This document shows, in pieces, positions 8,373 through 17,540 of a stretch of 56,236 bases of DNA. Each line of letters starts with the position of its first letter. Positions within the stretch are counted from its first letter, which is position 1. This DNA comes from Acholeplasmatales bacterium (GTDB taxonomy: Bacteria; Bacillota_I; Bacilli_A; Acholeplasmatales; Acholeplasmataceae), in the NCBI GenBank assembly GCA_031284605.1, contig JAITXV010000130.1, positions 1-56,236 on the forward strand. The letters run 5' to 3'. The position numbers and the translations under genes are program-made. The notes beneath the pieces were generated by a model. The model was given only the letters and a program-made list of their open reading frames with translations. It searched no databases and was not told where the DNA came from.

Positions 8373-9761
8373 ATGAAAATAATAGGAAGAGAAGAAGAAA
8401 TAAATAAGTTAAAATTTTTACACAATTCTAATAAACCTGAATTAGCAGCAGTATATGGAAAGATAGGAGTTGGTAAAACTTTTTTAATTGAAAATTTCTT
8501 TAATAACAAATTCTTTTTTAATTATACTGGTTCAAAAAATATAACTAATAAACAGGAATTAGAAAGATTTTCTAAAGAATTAAACATTTTTATTAAATTA
8601 AACAATTGGGATCAAGCGTTTAATGAATTAAAAAAAATAATACAGGCTTCTAATAATAATAGTAAAAAGGTAATATTTATTGATGAAATATCTTTCTTAG
8701 ATAAACATAAGTCAGGCTTTTTAAATTCGCTTGAATATTTTTGGAATAGCTTTTGTATTTCTAGAAAAGATATACTACTAATAATATGCAGTTCTGCTAC
8801 TAGTTGGATAATTAATAAAGTATTTAATAAAACGTGCGGATTGTATGACAAAATAGCTTCTAGAATATGTATTAATGAATTTAATCTTAGTGAGTGTGAT
8901 GAATATTTAAAAAACATAGATATAAAATATGATATGTATTCTATAACAAAAGCATATATGGTGTTTGGAGGAATACCATATTATTATAGTTTATTTAATA
9001 AAGAAAAATTAGTAGAACAAAACATTGATAATCTTTTATTTAAAGAAGATGCTATATTAAAAAATGAATATTTAAAAATAACATCATCTTTGTTGGATAA
9101 TAAAGATGAGTATTTAAAAGTAATAAGAGCAATAGCTACTAAAAATTCTGGTTTGACTAGAAATGAAATAATTGAAATAATAAAATATAATAGTGGAGGA
9201 ACACTTACTAAAATATTGAGTGATTTAGAATTAAACGGATTCATAAGAAAATATAATAGTGTATCTTTTACTAAAAAAGAATCTGTATATCAAATAATTG
9301 ATAACTTTACTTTGTTTTATTACAACTTTTTAGAAACTAATGTTTTAAAGTCTAGGTCACCTTTTTTACTAGACAATAATGATTCATTTTTAAGCAGTTG
9401 GAAAAATTATGCTTACGAATTAATATGCTTAAAACATGTGCCTCAAATAAAAAAAGCTCTTGGAATAGGCGGAGTAAGTTCTTGTACGTATTCGTTTAAG
9501 AACGAAAATACACAAATAGATTTAATAATCGATAGAGCAGATAATGTTATAAATATTTTTGAAATAAAATTTTCACTATCACAGTATAACATAGATAAAT
9601 CTTACGATATTGAATTAAGAAATAAATTACAAACATTTATTGAAGCTACAAAAACTAGAAAATCTTTGTTTTTAGTATTTATTACTACTTTTGGATTAAA
9701 AAACAGCATATACAATGACCTTGTTACAAAAGAACTAACACTAGAGGATCTATTTGTTTGA
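8373..9761 (+). CDS. AAA ATPase, archaeal-type ATPase/DUF234 family
   Basis: IGREEEINKL, Walker A YGKIGVGKT, IFIDEIS, C-terminal DUF234-like QIDLIID..IFEIKFS. Confidence 0.88.
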   Translation: MKIIGREEEINKLKFLHNSNKPELAAVYGKIGVGKTFLIENFFNNKFFFNYTGSKNITNKQELERFSKELNIFIKLNNWDQAFNELKKIIQASNNNSKKVIFIDEISFLDKHKSGFLNSLEYFWNSFCISRKDILLIICSSATSWIINKVFNKTCGLYDKIASRICINEFNLSECDEYLKNIDIKYDMYSITKAYMVFGGIPYYYSLFNKEKLVEQNIDNLLFKEDAILKNEYLKITSSLLDNKDEYLKVIRAIATKNSGLTRNEIIEIIKYNSGGTLTKILSDLELNGFIRKYNSVSFTKKESVYQIIDNFTLFYYNFLETNVLKSRSPFLLDNNDSFLSSWKNYAYELICLKHVPQIKKALGIGGVSSCTYSFKNENTQIDLIIDRADNVINIFEIKFSLSQYNIDKSYDIELRNKLQTFIEATKTRKSLFLVFITTFGLKNSIYNDLVTKELTLEDLFV

Positions 9762-10700
9762 TGTTTCTTCAGCTTCTGTATTTTCATATAACGCTAGAGC
9801 TTTTTGAAAATTTTCTTTAAATTCTTTACGCGATTTGGATGGTTCTAATATTTCTACATTATATGTAAATCTAGAAAAATAAACAAATGCTTGTTTTCTA
9901 CTGCAATAAAATGTATAAATATCGCCATCTTTGCTTTTTAAGAATGGTCTGTTGATTAACCTCATATAATAATCACTTATGCCTTGTTTTGTGAACCTTA
10001 CTTTTATATCATGAGATGGAAATGTAATAAATTGCGGACCGTTTCTATATATTTCTTTTATAATTTGTTCTTCTTTTTCTTTTATTTCTTTGGTTACTTT
10101 TATACCTTTTTTTGGTACGGATACTTCTAACATATTCATAATTTTGATAGAGTGAGAATCGTTTTTTTGATCGATTCCAACAAAGTAATGAAAGGTACTT
10201 TCCTTAGCAGGAAAAACTCCAACCTTATGAAGTGTAAGAAGTGCTTTCTCAATTGTTAATATACTTAGCGTGTCTGCTCTTTCAATTGCTATAAATTTAT
10301 CCATAAATAATAATTCTTGTCTATTAATATAAAGACTTCTAACATAAGACTCAATTATTAACTTCATTAGTTTGGCTACGTTATAGCCACACCTTAAAGC
10401 AACACTTTCATCGTTAACCTTCAAAGTGTTAGCATATTCAATCATATTTTGTGTATCAACATTGATTCTTCTCTTGCTATAAGAGTTAGCATCTTTTAAA
10501 TCTAAATACGAAAATTCTAATTTAATATTAACTCTATCAGAATATTTTAAGTAATTAGCTACGATAGTATTAATGATTCCATTATACGTAGCTTTCCCAT
10601 CTGCAAAAAATGTATTAATATCCTCTTCTATAGTGCTAGTAGCTAATTCTGTAAGATTTAAATTAATAATATCACTTGTAACTTCAAATTTTTGTGCCAT
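9750..10700 (-). CDS. WYL/WCX-domain-like regulator
   Basis: C-terminal ..KVRFTKQG...DGDIYTFYCSRKQAFVYFSRFTYNVEILEPSKSRKEF.. resembles WCX; divergent from the 11166 operon. Confidence 0.55.
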   Translation of the reverse strand: MAQKFEVTSDIINLNLTELATSTIEEDINTFFADGKATYNGIINTIVANYLKYSDRVNIKLEFSYLDLKDANSYSKRRINVDTQNMIEYANTLKVNDESVALRCGYNVAKLMKLIIESYVRSLYINRQELLFMDKFIAIERADTLSILTIEKALLTLHKVGVFPAKESTFHYFVGIDQKNDSHSIKIMNMLEVSVPKKGIKVTKEIKEKEEQIIKEIYRNGPQFITFPSHDIKVRFTKQGISDYYMRLINRPFLKSKDGDIYTFYCSRKQAFVYFSRFTYNVEILEPSKSRKEFKENFQKALALYENTEAEETSNK

Positions 10701-10823
10701 AACATACCTCCGTGTAACGCTATGTATACATTATACCATATAAAATCATTAATATGTTAAAAAGTGTTAACAAAAAAATTATGCTTTTGCATTCTTCCAT
10801 TTTTGTTACTTTAATGTTATACT

Positions 10824-10852
10824 TTAAGTGGTGCTTGAAAAGCACCACTTAA
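10824..10852. other. Perfect 13-bp inverted repeat with 3-nt loop, TTAAGTGGTGCTT-GAA-AAGCACCACTTAA
   Basis: Direct reading; T-tract 10859-10865 downstream. Confidence 0.95.
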
Positions 10853-10872
10853 TAGTCATTTTTTTAGTATAA

Positions 10873-10992
10873 AAAAGATTTGTATTATGGAATATTGATG
10901 TTGAAGGAAGAGTAATTATCACTAAAGTATTAAAATATGGTTTTGAAATAAAAAATATTTTTATTTATTCCTACATAATTAACAAAAAATAA
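10873..10992 (+). pseudogene. Remnant resembling DUF6922-type small protein
   Basis: Open frame ..FVLWNIDVEGRVIITKVLKYGFEIKNIFIYSYIINKK*; no start codon/RBS. Confidence 0.3.
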
Positions 10993-11086
10993 CCAAAATA
11001 TTTAAGTTTAGTACAAAGTGTATACAAAATAGTAATAAATATGTGTGTTTTGATTAATATTGTTAACAAAAAATAAGTGTTATTGC

Positions 11087-11115
11087 TTGACAATGATTAT
11101 GTACTATGATATACT
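11087..11115 (+). promoter_or_regulatory. Sigma-A type promoter of the 11166 operon
   Basis: TTGACA (11087-11092), 17-nt spacer, TATACT (11110-11115). Confidence 0.8.
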
Positions 11116-11165
11116 ATTGTTAGTTATAAAATAAAAAAGAGTTAAAACAAAAGGAGATTTAAAAA

Positions 11166-11630
11166 ATGGAACAAAAGTATTATAAAGTTAAAGCAAAATG
11201 TGGTCATGTTGGTAATGGTAAATACATTATAGTAGATTTTCCTGTTATTGCACAAAGTGCTAAGGAAGCTGCAGAAATATCTAAAAATATTCCTAGAGTT
11301 AAGCATCATTTAAAAGGTGCCGTTGTTGAAGTTATACAAATCTCTTATCAAGATTTTTATTCGCTTAGAATAAAAAACAATAGTAACTCCTATTTGTTGT
11401 GCCACAACAAAAGAGAACAAAAAGAGATGTGCCCAGACCTAAGTAGTAAAATTATGAAATTAAATCCAGAAGTAGAAAAGAAAGAATTATGTAAAACGTA
11501 TAAAATAAAGAAACAAAAAGAGATATGTGAATATCTTCCTAAACATTTATATGATGAAATATATGAAGAAGAAATAGAAGAACAAGTATATGAAGATATA
11601 GATTATAGTTACAGCTATGATGCTATATAA
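11166..11630 (+). CDS. Small conserved-looking protein with KCGHVGxGKYI..DFPV motif, unknown
   Basis: RBS aaaggag; first gene of operon. Confidence 0.7.
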   Translation: MEQKYYKVKAKCGHVGNGKYIIVDFPVIAQSAKEAAEISKNIPRVKHHLKGAVVEVIQISYQDFYSLRIKNNSNSYLLCHNKREQKEMCPDLSSKIMKLNPEVEKKELCKTYKIKKQKEICEYLPKHLYDEIYEEEIEEQVYEDIDYSYSYDAI

Positions 11631-11647
11631 AAGGAGAAAAGAAAAAT

Positions 11648-12010
11648 ATGGAAATTAGACCAAAATTGATAGAAAGTTTAGAATTATATGTAAAACAACA
11701 ATTAAAAAGAAGTGTTAATGCTGACTTGTTATATAGCATAAAATTATCTAAAAGTACAAAGAGTTTTTATATAAAGATTTTTTATATTAGTAATAATAAT
11801 AAGCGAATATTTAAAACTACTAGAATATCTGATCACAAAGTTATAGTTAGAGAACCTAAGATATGCAAGGTTGTAACAGATAATACTAATTTTAAATCAT
11901 TATGCAAAGCAATAGATAATAATATAAAATCACTAAAATATAGAAAAATGGATATATTGTTAAAAGAAATAAGTATACCAAAAGCAAGTTGTTACAAAGT
12001 GGCTGCTTAA
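11648..12010 (+). CDS. Hypothetical basic protein, 120 aa
   Basis: RBS aaaggag; in operon. Confidence 0.65.
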   Translation: MEIRPKLIESLELYVKQQLKRSVNADLLYSIKLSKSTKSFYIKIFYISNNNKRIFKTTRISDHKVIVREPKICKVVTDNTNFKSLCKAIDNNIKSLKYRKMDILLKEISIPKASCYKVAA

Positions 12011-12034
12011 TTAAATTGAAAAGGAAAATAAAAG

Positions 12035-14122
12035 ATGAATGAAATTGAAAAATTATCAACAAAAATTTTAAAACAAGCACTTGGAAGTAGTGCAGAATTT
12101 AGAGAAGCACAATTAGAAGCTATTGAATCTGTTTTTTCAAAGAAAAAAACTTTAATTGTTAGGAAAACAGGGTGGGGTAAATCTCTAGTTTATTTTATAG
12201 CTACTAAAATAAATAGATACAGAAACAAAGGTGTTACTATAGTAATAACCCCGTTGCTTTCTTTAATGCAAAACCAAATATCACAAGCTAAAAAATATAA
12301 TCTTGAAATAGCGCATATGTGCTATAAAAATAAAATAAATCATGACACTATTATAAAAAGACTAATCAAGAATGAAATAGATGTATTATTTACTACACCC
12401 GAATCATTGTTTAGTGCATTAACTAAACACCTAAAAAATATTACTATAGGTATGTTCGTAATAGATGAGTGTCACTGTATAACTGATTGGGGCCACGATT
12501 TCAGACTTTCTTATACACAAATCAAAAACGTTATTAAGTTTTCAAGTTTACTTTCTTTTCCAATTCTTTGTACTACAGCTACAGCTAACACTAGAATCAT
12601 AGATGATTTAAAAACTCAAATAGGAGAAGATCTTTATATATCAAGAGGCCCGCTGTTTAGAGATAATATTTATATTCAACCTTTAGAAATAAACAAAAGA
12701 GAACAAAGATATGCTTGGATATTAGATTTTTGTACTAAGACTAAAAAACTTGGAATTATATTTTGCTTAACTACTGCAGAATGTGATTCTTTAGCTAAAT
12801 TTTTATCGACAAATAGAATAAACGCAGAAAGTTATCATTCACATAAAGGCTCAGAAGATATTGCTCAGAATATTTTAAACAAATTTATTAATAATAATAT
12901 TCAGGTTTTGGTCTCTACTATTAAGTTAGGCATGGGATTTGATATGCCTAATATATATTTTGTAATCCATTATAATCTACCAAAAAATTTACTAAATTAT
13001 TACCAACAAGTTGGTAGAGCTGCTAGAAATATAGAAAAAGGATATTCAATTATAATAAGAGGTAGTAATGATATTAGCACACTACAGTATTTTGTAAACA
13101 ATAAGTTTCCTAGTGAAGAAAATATGAAAAAAGTATATAACGCCATTGCAGATGAAGAAATTAGAACAATAGAATCTTTATTAAGTCGTAAAAACGAAAA
13201 AAAAGGGGAGGTTGAAAAATGCATAAAGTATTTGTACTATGAAGGTTTTATAACGAGTTCTTCAGAACATCCTCGTACATATTTTAGAAGAGTAGATAGA
13301 ACTTTTAAATATAATAAAGAGCATTATGATGAAATAACAAGATTATCAAATATGGAGTTAGCAGAATTAGACAAAATATATTCAGGTGAATGCATAAATA
13401 AAATAGTTTTGAATTCATTAGATGACTACAGCATTGAAAAATGTGGGGTGTGTTGTAATTGCAACGATAAACCTTATTTTACTGCTAATATTAAACCAGA
13501 ATATTTACTTTTAGCAAATAATTTTTTAAATACTGACTATATGCCACTAGAATGTAAATATGAATGTGACTATATACCAGGATGTGGTAATCAATATTCA
13601 CATTATAATACTACCGAAGGGATTATTCTCTCTAAATATGGAGACGAAGGTATAGGAGGCGAAGTAGCTTCTTGTAAACACAAAAATATTAACTTTCCAG
13701 CTGAAGTATTAGATAAAGCAGTTAATGTATTAAAAATATATTTTAAAAAAAATGATACTAGTGCTGATATAATAACTTGTATACCTTCATTAAACAATAC
13801 TTTGGTTGACAACTTTTGTGAAAGGTTGTCAAATGCATTAGGAATACCTTTTATAAAAACAATCAAAAAAATAAAAGATACACATCAAAAAAGTATGTAT
13901 AATAAATATTACCAAAAACAAAATGTCGTGGATTCTTATCAAACGATTAAAGATGAATCAAAATTATTGTATAATAAAAGGGTACTGTTAGTTGATGATA
14001 TGGTTGACTCAGGTTATACGTTAGCTATATTAGGACTAAGTTTGTTAGAAAATAATAAGGCAGATAAAGTTATACCACTAGCTTTAGCCGATAGTTCTAG
14101 AAAGGACGCAGAAGATGAATAA
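12035..14122 (+). CDS. RecQ-like superfamily 2 helicase fused to C-terminal phosphoribosyltransferase domain
   Basis: RKTGWGKSLVYF (motif I), VIDECHCITDWGHDFR (DECH + RecQ aromatic-rich loop), QQVGRAAR (motif VI), EKCGVCCNC zinc cluster, PRPP loop VLLVDDMVDSGYT. Confidence 0.92.
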   Translation: MNEIEKLSTKILKQALGSSAEFREAQLEAIESVFSKKKTLIVRKTGWGKSLVYFIATKINRYRNKGVTIVITPLLSLMQNQISQAKKYNLEIAHMCYKNKINHDTIIKRLIKNEIDVLFTTPESLFSALTKHLKNITIGMFVIDECHCITDWGHDFRLSYTQIKNVIKFSSLLSFPILCTTATANTRIIDDLKTQIGEDLYISRGPLFRDNIYIQPLEINKREQRYAWILDFCTKTKKLGIIFCLTTAECDSLAKFLSTNRINAESYHSHKGSEDIAQNILNKFINNNIQVLVSTIKLGMGFDMPNIYFVIHYNLPKNLLNYYQQVGRAARNIEKGYSIIIRGSNDISTLQYFVNNKFPSEENMKKVYNAIADEEIRTIESLLSRKNEKKGEVEKCIKYLYYEGFITSSSEHPRTYFRRVDRTFKYNKEHYDEITRLSNMELAELDKIYSGECINKIVLNSLDDYSIEKCGVCCNCNDKPYFTANIKPEYLLLANNFLNTDYMPLECKYECDYIPGCGNQYSHYNTTEGIILSKYGDEGIGGEVASCKHKNINFPAEVLDKAVNVLKIYFKKNDTSADIITCIPSLNNTLVDNFCERLSNALGIPFIKTIKKIKDTHQKSMYNKYYQKQNVVDSYQTIKDESKLLYNKRVLLVDDMVDSGYTLAILGLSLLENNKADKVIPLALADSSRKDAEDE

Positions 14123-15512
14123 ATCGGAAATAACAAAATTATTATGTTCAAATTTATGTGTTGGAAAATACAAACCTTTTACTACATTAGAATTTAATAA
14201 AATACTAATACAATTAGAAAAAACGAATACTCCTCTTGAGTTATTAATAGAAGTAGAGAAAAAAGACCTTCCTTTAGTGTTTTATAACCCTTCTTATATT
14301 TTAAAAGAAAAAGATTTATCCTTTATTGAGAGAATCTGGGGTTTATTACAAAGACAAGGTAGCATTATTTTTGATTATATGGATTTGGAAAAATGGGGTA
14401 TATCTATAGTAACTATATTTGATGAAGACTACCCTAAACAGTTAAAAGAAAAGTTAAAAGATAAAACTCCAGTTTTATTATATTACTGTGGAAAACTCTC
14501 TATTTTAGAAAACAATTTTATTGGTTTTGTAGGTTCAAGAAATATAAATAGTGATGATGAACGTTACACAAAAGAATGGATAAAACAAGTTAAAAATAAT
14601 AATTATGGTGTTGTATCTGGAGGCGCTAGTGGAATAGATAGTGTAGCCTCGTTTGAAGCTATAAAAAATGATTTATATGTGGTTGAATTTTTATGTGGTG
14701 CTATGATAGACAGAATAAAAAATAAATTAATTAATAAATCAATATATGAAGGTAAAACTTTACTGTTATCAGAAACACTTCCATATACTAAATTTGAGCC
14801 CGGTTTCGCTATGGCTAGGAATAAATATATATATTCTATATCTTCTAAAACAATTGTGGTTGTAGCTACCTATAAAAAAAATGAAAAAGGAATTAAAACT
14901 GGTGGAACTTGGAATGGTGCAATTGAAAATCTAAATAGTAAGTTTCCAAACACTTATGTTTGGAATAATCTAAAATACAGTGCTAATACTGAACTAATTA
15001 ATGATTTTGGTGGAATTCCAATTAATGAATCTAAAGACAAAAAATCAATAGATGATATATTCTCTTGTAAAGAGGAACACATATATACAGAAAATAATTT
15101 AGATATTGATTTGTCTAAAATGGATTTGTCTAAAATAGACAAAATTGATTTAGAACAAGCTTTAATGATCGAAGAAAATATAAATAATATAAAAACAGAT
15201 ATAGATTTAAAAAAAATAGACGGAATAAGTCATACTGTAAAAGAATTTATATTATCAAATAATAATAATGAAAAATATTTTCTTTCAAAAGATTTATTAA
15301 ATATAGAAACTAGATACATAATATTAAACAAATTTATTAACTTAGATATTCCTAGCAGTGTTAAAAATATAGGACACATAAATAAAATAGAAGATGCTAA
15401 AATTATAACAAAGAAAACAAATTCGATTTATCCTTTATTAATGCTAAATATCCCTGCAAAACTAAAAAAAGAAATACTTGATTTAGTGCTAACTATTTCA
15501 CTTTTTGACTAA
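14115..15512 (+). CDS. DprA/SMF-family protein
   Basis: NFIGFVGSRN..GVVSGGASGIDSVA..LLLSETLP....F.MARNKYIYSIS Rossmann motifs; 8-nt overlap with upstream gene. Confidence 0.9.
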   Translation: MNKSEITKLLCSNLCVGKYKPFTTLEFNKILIQLEKTNTPLELLIEVEKKDLPLVFYNPSYILKEKDLSFIERIWGLLQRQGSIIFDYMDLEKWGISIVTIFDEDYPKQLKEKLKDKTPVLLYYCGKLSILENNFIGFVGSRNINSDDERYTKEWIKQVKNNNYGVVSGGASGIDSVASFEAIKNDLYVVEFLCGAMIDRIKNKLINKSIYEGKTLLLSETLPYTKFEPGFAMARNKYIYSISSKTIVVVATYKKNEKGIKTGGTWNGAIENLNSKFPNTYVWNNLKYSANTELINDFGGIPINESKDKKSIDDIFSCKEEHIYTENNLDIDLSKMDLSKIDKIDLEQALMIEENINNIKTDIDLKKIDGISHTVKEFILSNNNNEKYFLSKDLLNIETRYIILNKFINLDIPSSVKNIGHINKIEDAKIITKKTNSIYPLLMLNIPAKLKKEILDLVLTISLFD

Positions 15513-15546
15513 ATAAAAAAAACAACTTAAATTAGGAGATAAAAAC

Positions 15547-15786
15547 ATGAAACTAAAAATACTAGATGATTTTGAGTACAGTACTAAACTAGTGTCCTTT
15601 TTGAAAGAAAAGCACACAGAAGAAGAAATTAGCAATTACTTTGATGAAATTAAAGAATATTATTCTTATTTTAAAGGTTCTTCTAGAAGTAAGGCAATAA
15701 TTAAAAATATAGAAGTTGTAAGAAAAACAATATTTAAGATGATAAAATATGCAACTAATGAATTAAAAACAGATAATATTAAATAA
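15547..15786 (+). CDS. Small hypothetical protein (79 aa), last gene of operon
   Basis: RBS taggag; 34 nt after the DprA-like gene. Confidence 0.6.
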   Translation: MKLKILDDFEYSTKLVSFLKEKHTEEEISNYFDEIKEYYSYFKGSSRSKAIIKNIEVVRKTIFKMIKYATNELKTDNIK

Positions 15787-15914
15787 CATTTAAGATCTTA
15801 TAATTATAAGTTCTTTGTTTTATGCACTAGAGAATTTATGTTAATGTATTGTAGAGAAGAAGAAGTAATAATTCATATGTGCAATTTTTCAACACCACAC
15901 TCCTTAAGACTGGA

Positions 15915-15972
15915 TATTGTGTAATATTTGCACAATACGGGCGGAAAGTGGATAAAAAATGTGAATTCCGCC
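15915..15972 (+). other. Two consecutive short hairpins (TATTGTG/CACAATA and GGCGGAA/TTCCGCC)
   Basis: 15915-15921 with 15931-15937; 15940-15946 with 15966-15972. Confidence 0.7.
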
Positions 15973-15973
15973 T

Positions 15974-16138
15974 ATGTATTTAAAAATAAACAGAAAAATC
16001 AATTTGTTAAGAGAAAAAATAAATAAAAAATGTTCTATTAATCTAACTAATATTACTACATTTGAAGTATTAAATAAATATTGCTACAGTACTATAAGTT
16101 CTTTTGTTGAATTAGACGATTTATTTGTTAAATTATAA
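15974..16138 (+). CDS. Short ORF (54 aa), possible Spo0E-like protein
   Basis: MYLKINRKINLLREKINKKCS..EVLNKYCYSTISSFVELDDLFVKL has the Spo0E-like I..LR..i.......L...S...D.L pattern; weak RBS. Confidence 0.35.
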   Translation: MYLKINRKINLLREKINKKCSINLTNITTFEVLNKYCYSTISSFVELDDLFVKL

Positions 16139-16139
16139 A

Positions 16140-17540
16140 TTAAAATTCAGCGTTTTTAGGAGTTCTAGGGAAAGGTAAAACATCTCTTATATTTTCAACA
16201 CCAGTTAAATACATAATTAATCTTTCAAAACCCATACCAAAACCACTATGTACACAACCACCATATTTTCTCAAATCTAAATACCATTCAAGACCTTTTT
16301 CACTCATATTAAGTTCTTTCATTCTAACAACTAATTTATCGTAGTCTTCTTCTCTTTGAGAACCACCACATAATTCACCACTTCCAGGAACTAATAAATC
16401 AACAGCAGCAACTGTACGATTATCTTTATTTAATTTCATATAAAACGCTTTTATCTCTTTAGGCCAATTAGTAACAAAAACAGGACCATTAAAATGCTTT
16501 TCTGTTAAAAACTTTTCATGTTCTTTTCCAATATCTTCACCATAAGCGGGAACATTTTCAAACTTAACTCCATTTTTTGAAGCTTCATGAATTAACTTAA
16601 TTGCATTATAATGAGTAATTCTAGCAAATGGTTTTTTAAGAATTGCTTCTAATTTTGTAATTAATCCTGGACTTACAAACTTATCAAAAAACTCTAATTC
16701 AGGTCTTAGTTCCTTTAATGAATACTTAACTAAATATTTAAGCATATTTTCCATAATTTTCATATCGCCTTTTAGATCACAAAATGCCATTTCAGGTTCT
16801 ATCATCCAAAATTCAGAAGCATGTGTTAGCGTATTAGAGTTTTCTGCTCTAAATGTAGGACCAAACGTATAAACATTACTAAAAGCTAGAGCGTAGCTTT
16901 CTGCTTCTAATTGACCAGTTACAGCCAAATTTGTTCTTTTTCCAAAGAAATCTTTTGAATAATCTACCTCTTTAGAATCATTATATGGGATTTTGTCTAA
17001 ATCAAATGTCGTAACATTAAACATTTGACCAGCTCCTTCCCCATCATTACTAGTGATTATAGGAGTATGCACATAAACGAAATTTTGTTCTTGAAAAAAT
17101 TTATGTATTGCATAAGCAACTTTACTTCTAACTCTAAAAACAGCGTTAAAAAGATTAGTTCTAACTCTTAAATGAGCAACTTCTCTTAAAAATTCTCTTG
17201 TGTGCCTTTTTGGTTGAATTGGATAGTTTTCAGGAGAATCACCAGCTATTGCTACATTTGTTGCTCTTAATTCATATTTTTGAGCATTCAAAGGAGTTAC
17301 TACTACATTGCCTTCTACTACAACTGCAGCACCAACTCTAATATGGCGTAAAGTTTCAAAATCTGAGTCTTCTTCTGCATATACTACTTGAACATTATCT
17401 AAAGTAGAACCATCATTGATAGTCAAAAATCCAAAAGATTTTTGATCTCTATTTGTTCTAACCCAACCAGATAATACAACTTGTTTATTTTCTAGTTTAA
17501 CGTATTTTGTTTGTAATTCTTTATTAGTTATTTTCATCAT
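16140..17540 (-). CDS. asnS: Asparaginyl-tRNA synthetase
   Basis: OB-fold + class II motifs (FRAENSNTLTHASEFWMIEPE, GFGMGFERL). Confidence 0.97.
   Translation of the reverse strand: MMKITNKELQTKYVKLENKQVVLSGWVRTNRDQKSFGFLTINDGSTLDNVQVVYAEEDSDFETLRHIRVGAAVVVEGNVVVTPLNAQKYELRATNVAIAGDSPENYPIQPKRHTREFLREVAHLRVRTNLFNAVFRVRSKVAYAIHKFFQEQNFVYVHTPIITSNDGEGAGQMFNVTTFDLDKIPYNDSKEVDYSKDFFGKRTNLAVTGQLEAESYALAFSNVYTFGPTFRAENSNTLTHASEFWMIEPEMAFCDLKGDMKIMENMLKYLVKYSLKELRPELEFFDKFVSPGLITKLEAILKKPFARITHYNAIKLIHEASKNGVKFENVPAYGEDIGKEHEKFLTEKHFNGPVFVTNWPKEIKAFYMKLNKDNRTVAAVDLLVPGSGELCGGSQREEDYDKLVVRMKELNMSEKGLEWYLDLRKYGGCVHSGFGMGFERLIMYLTGVENIRDVLPFPRTPKNAEF

Noticed and set aside
15109-15138. 15-bp tandem repeat GATTTGTCTAAAATG/A inside the DprA-like gene
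   Set aside because: Two in-frame copies encoding DLSKMDLSKI in a linker; no indication of function beyond local slippage.
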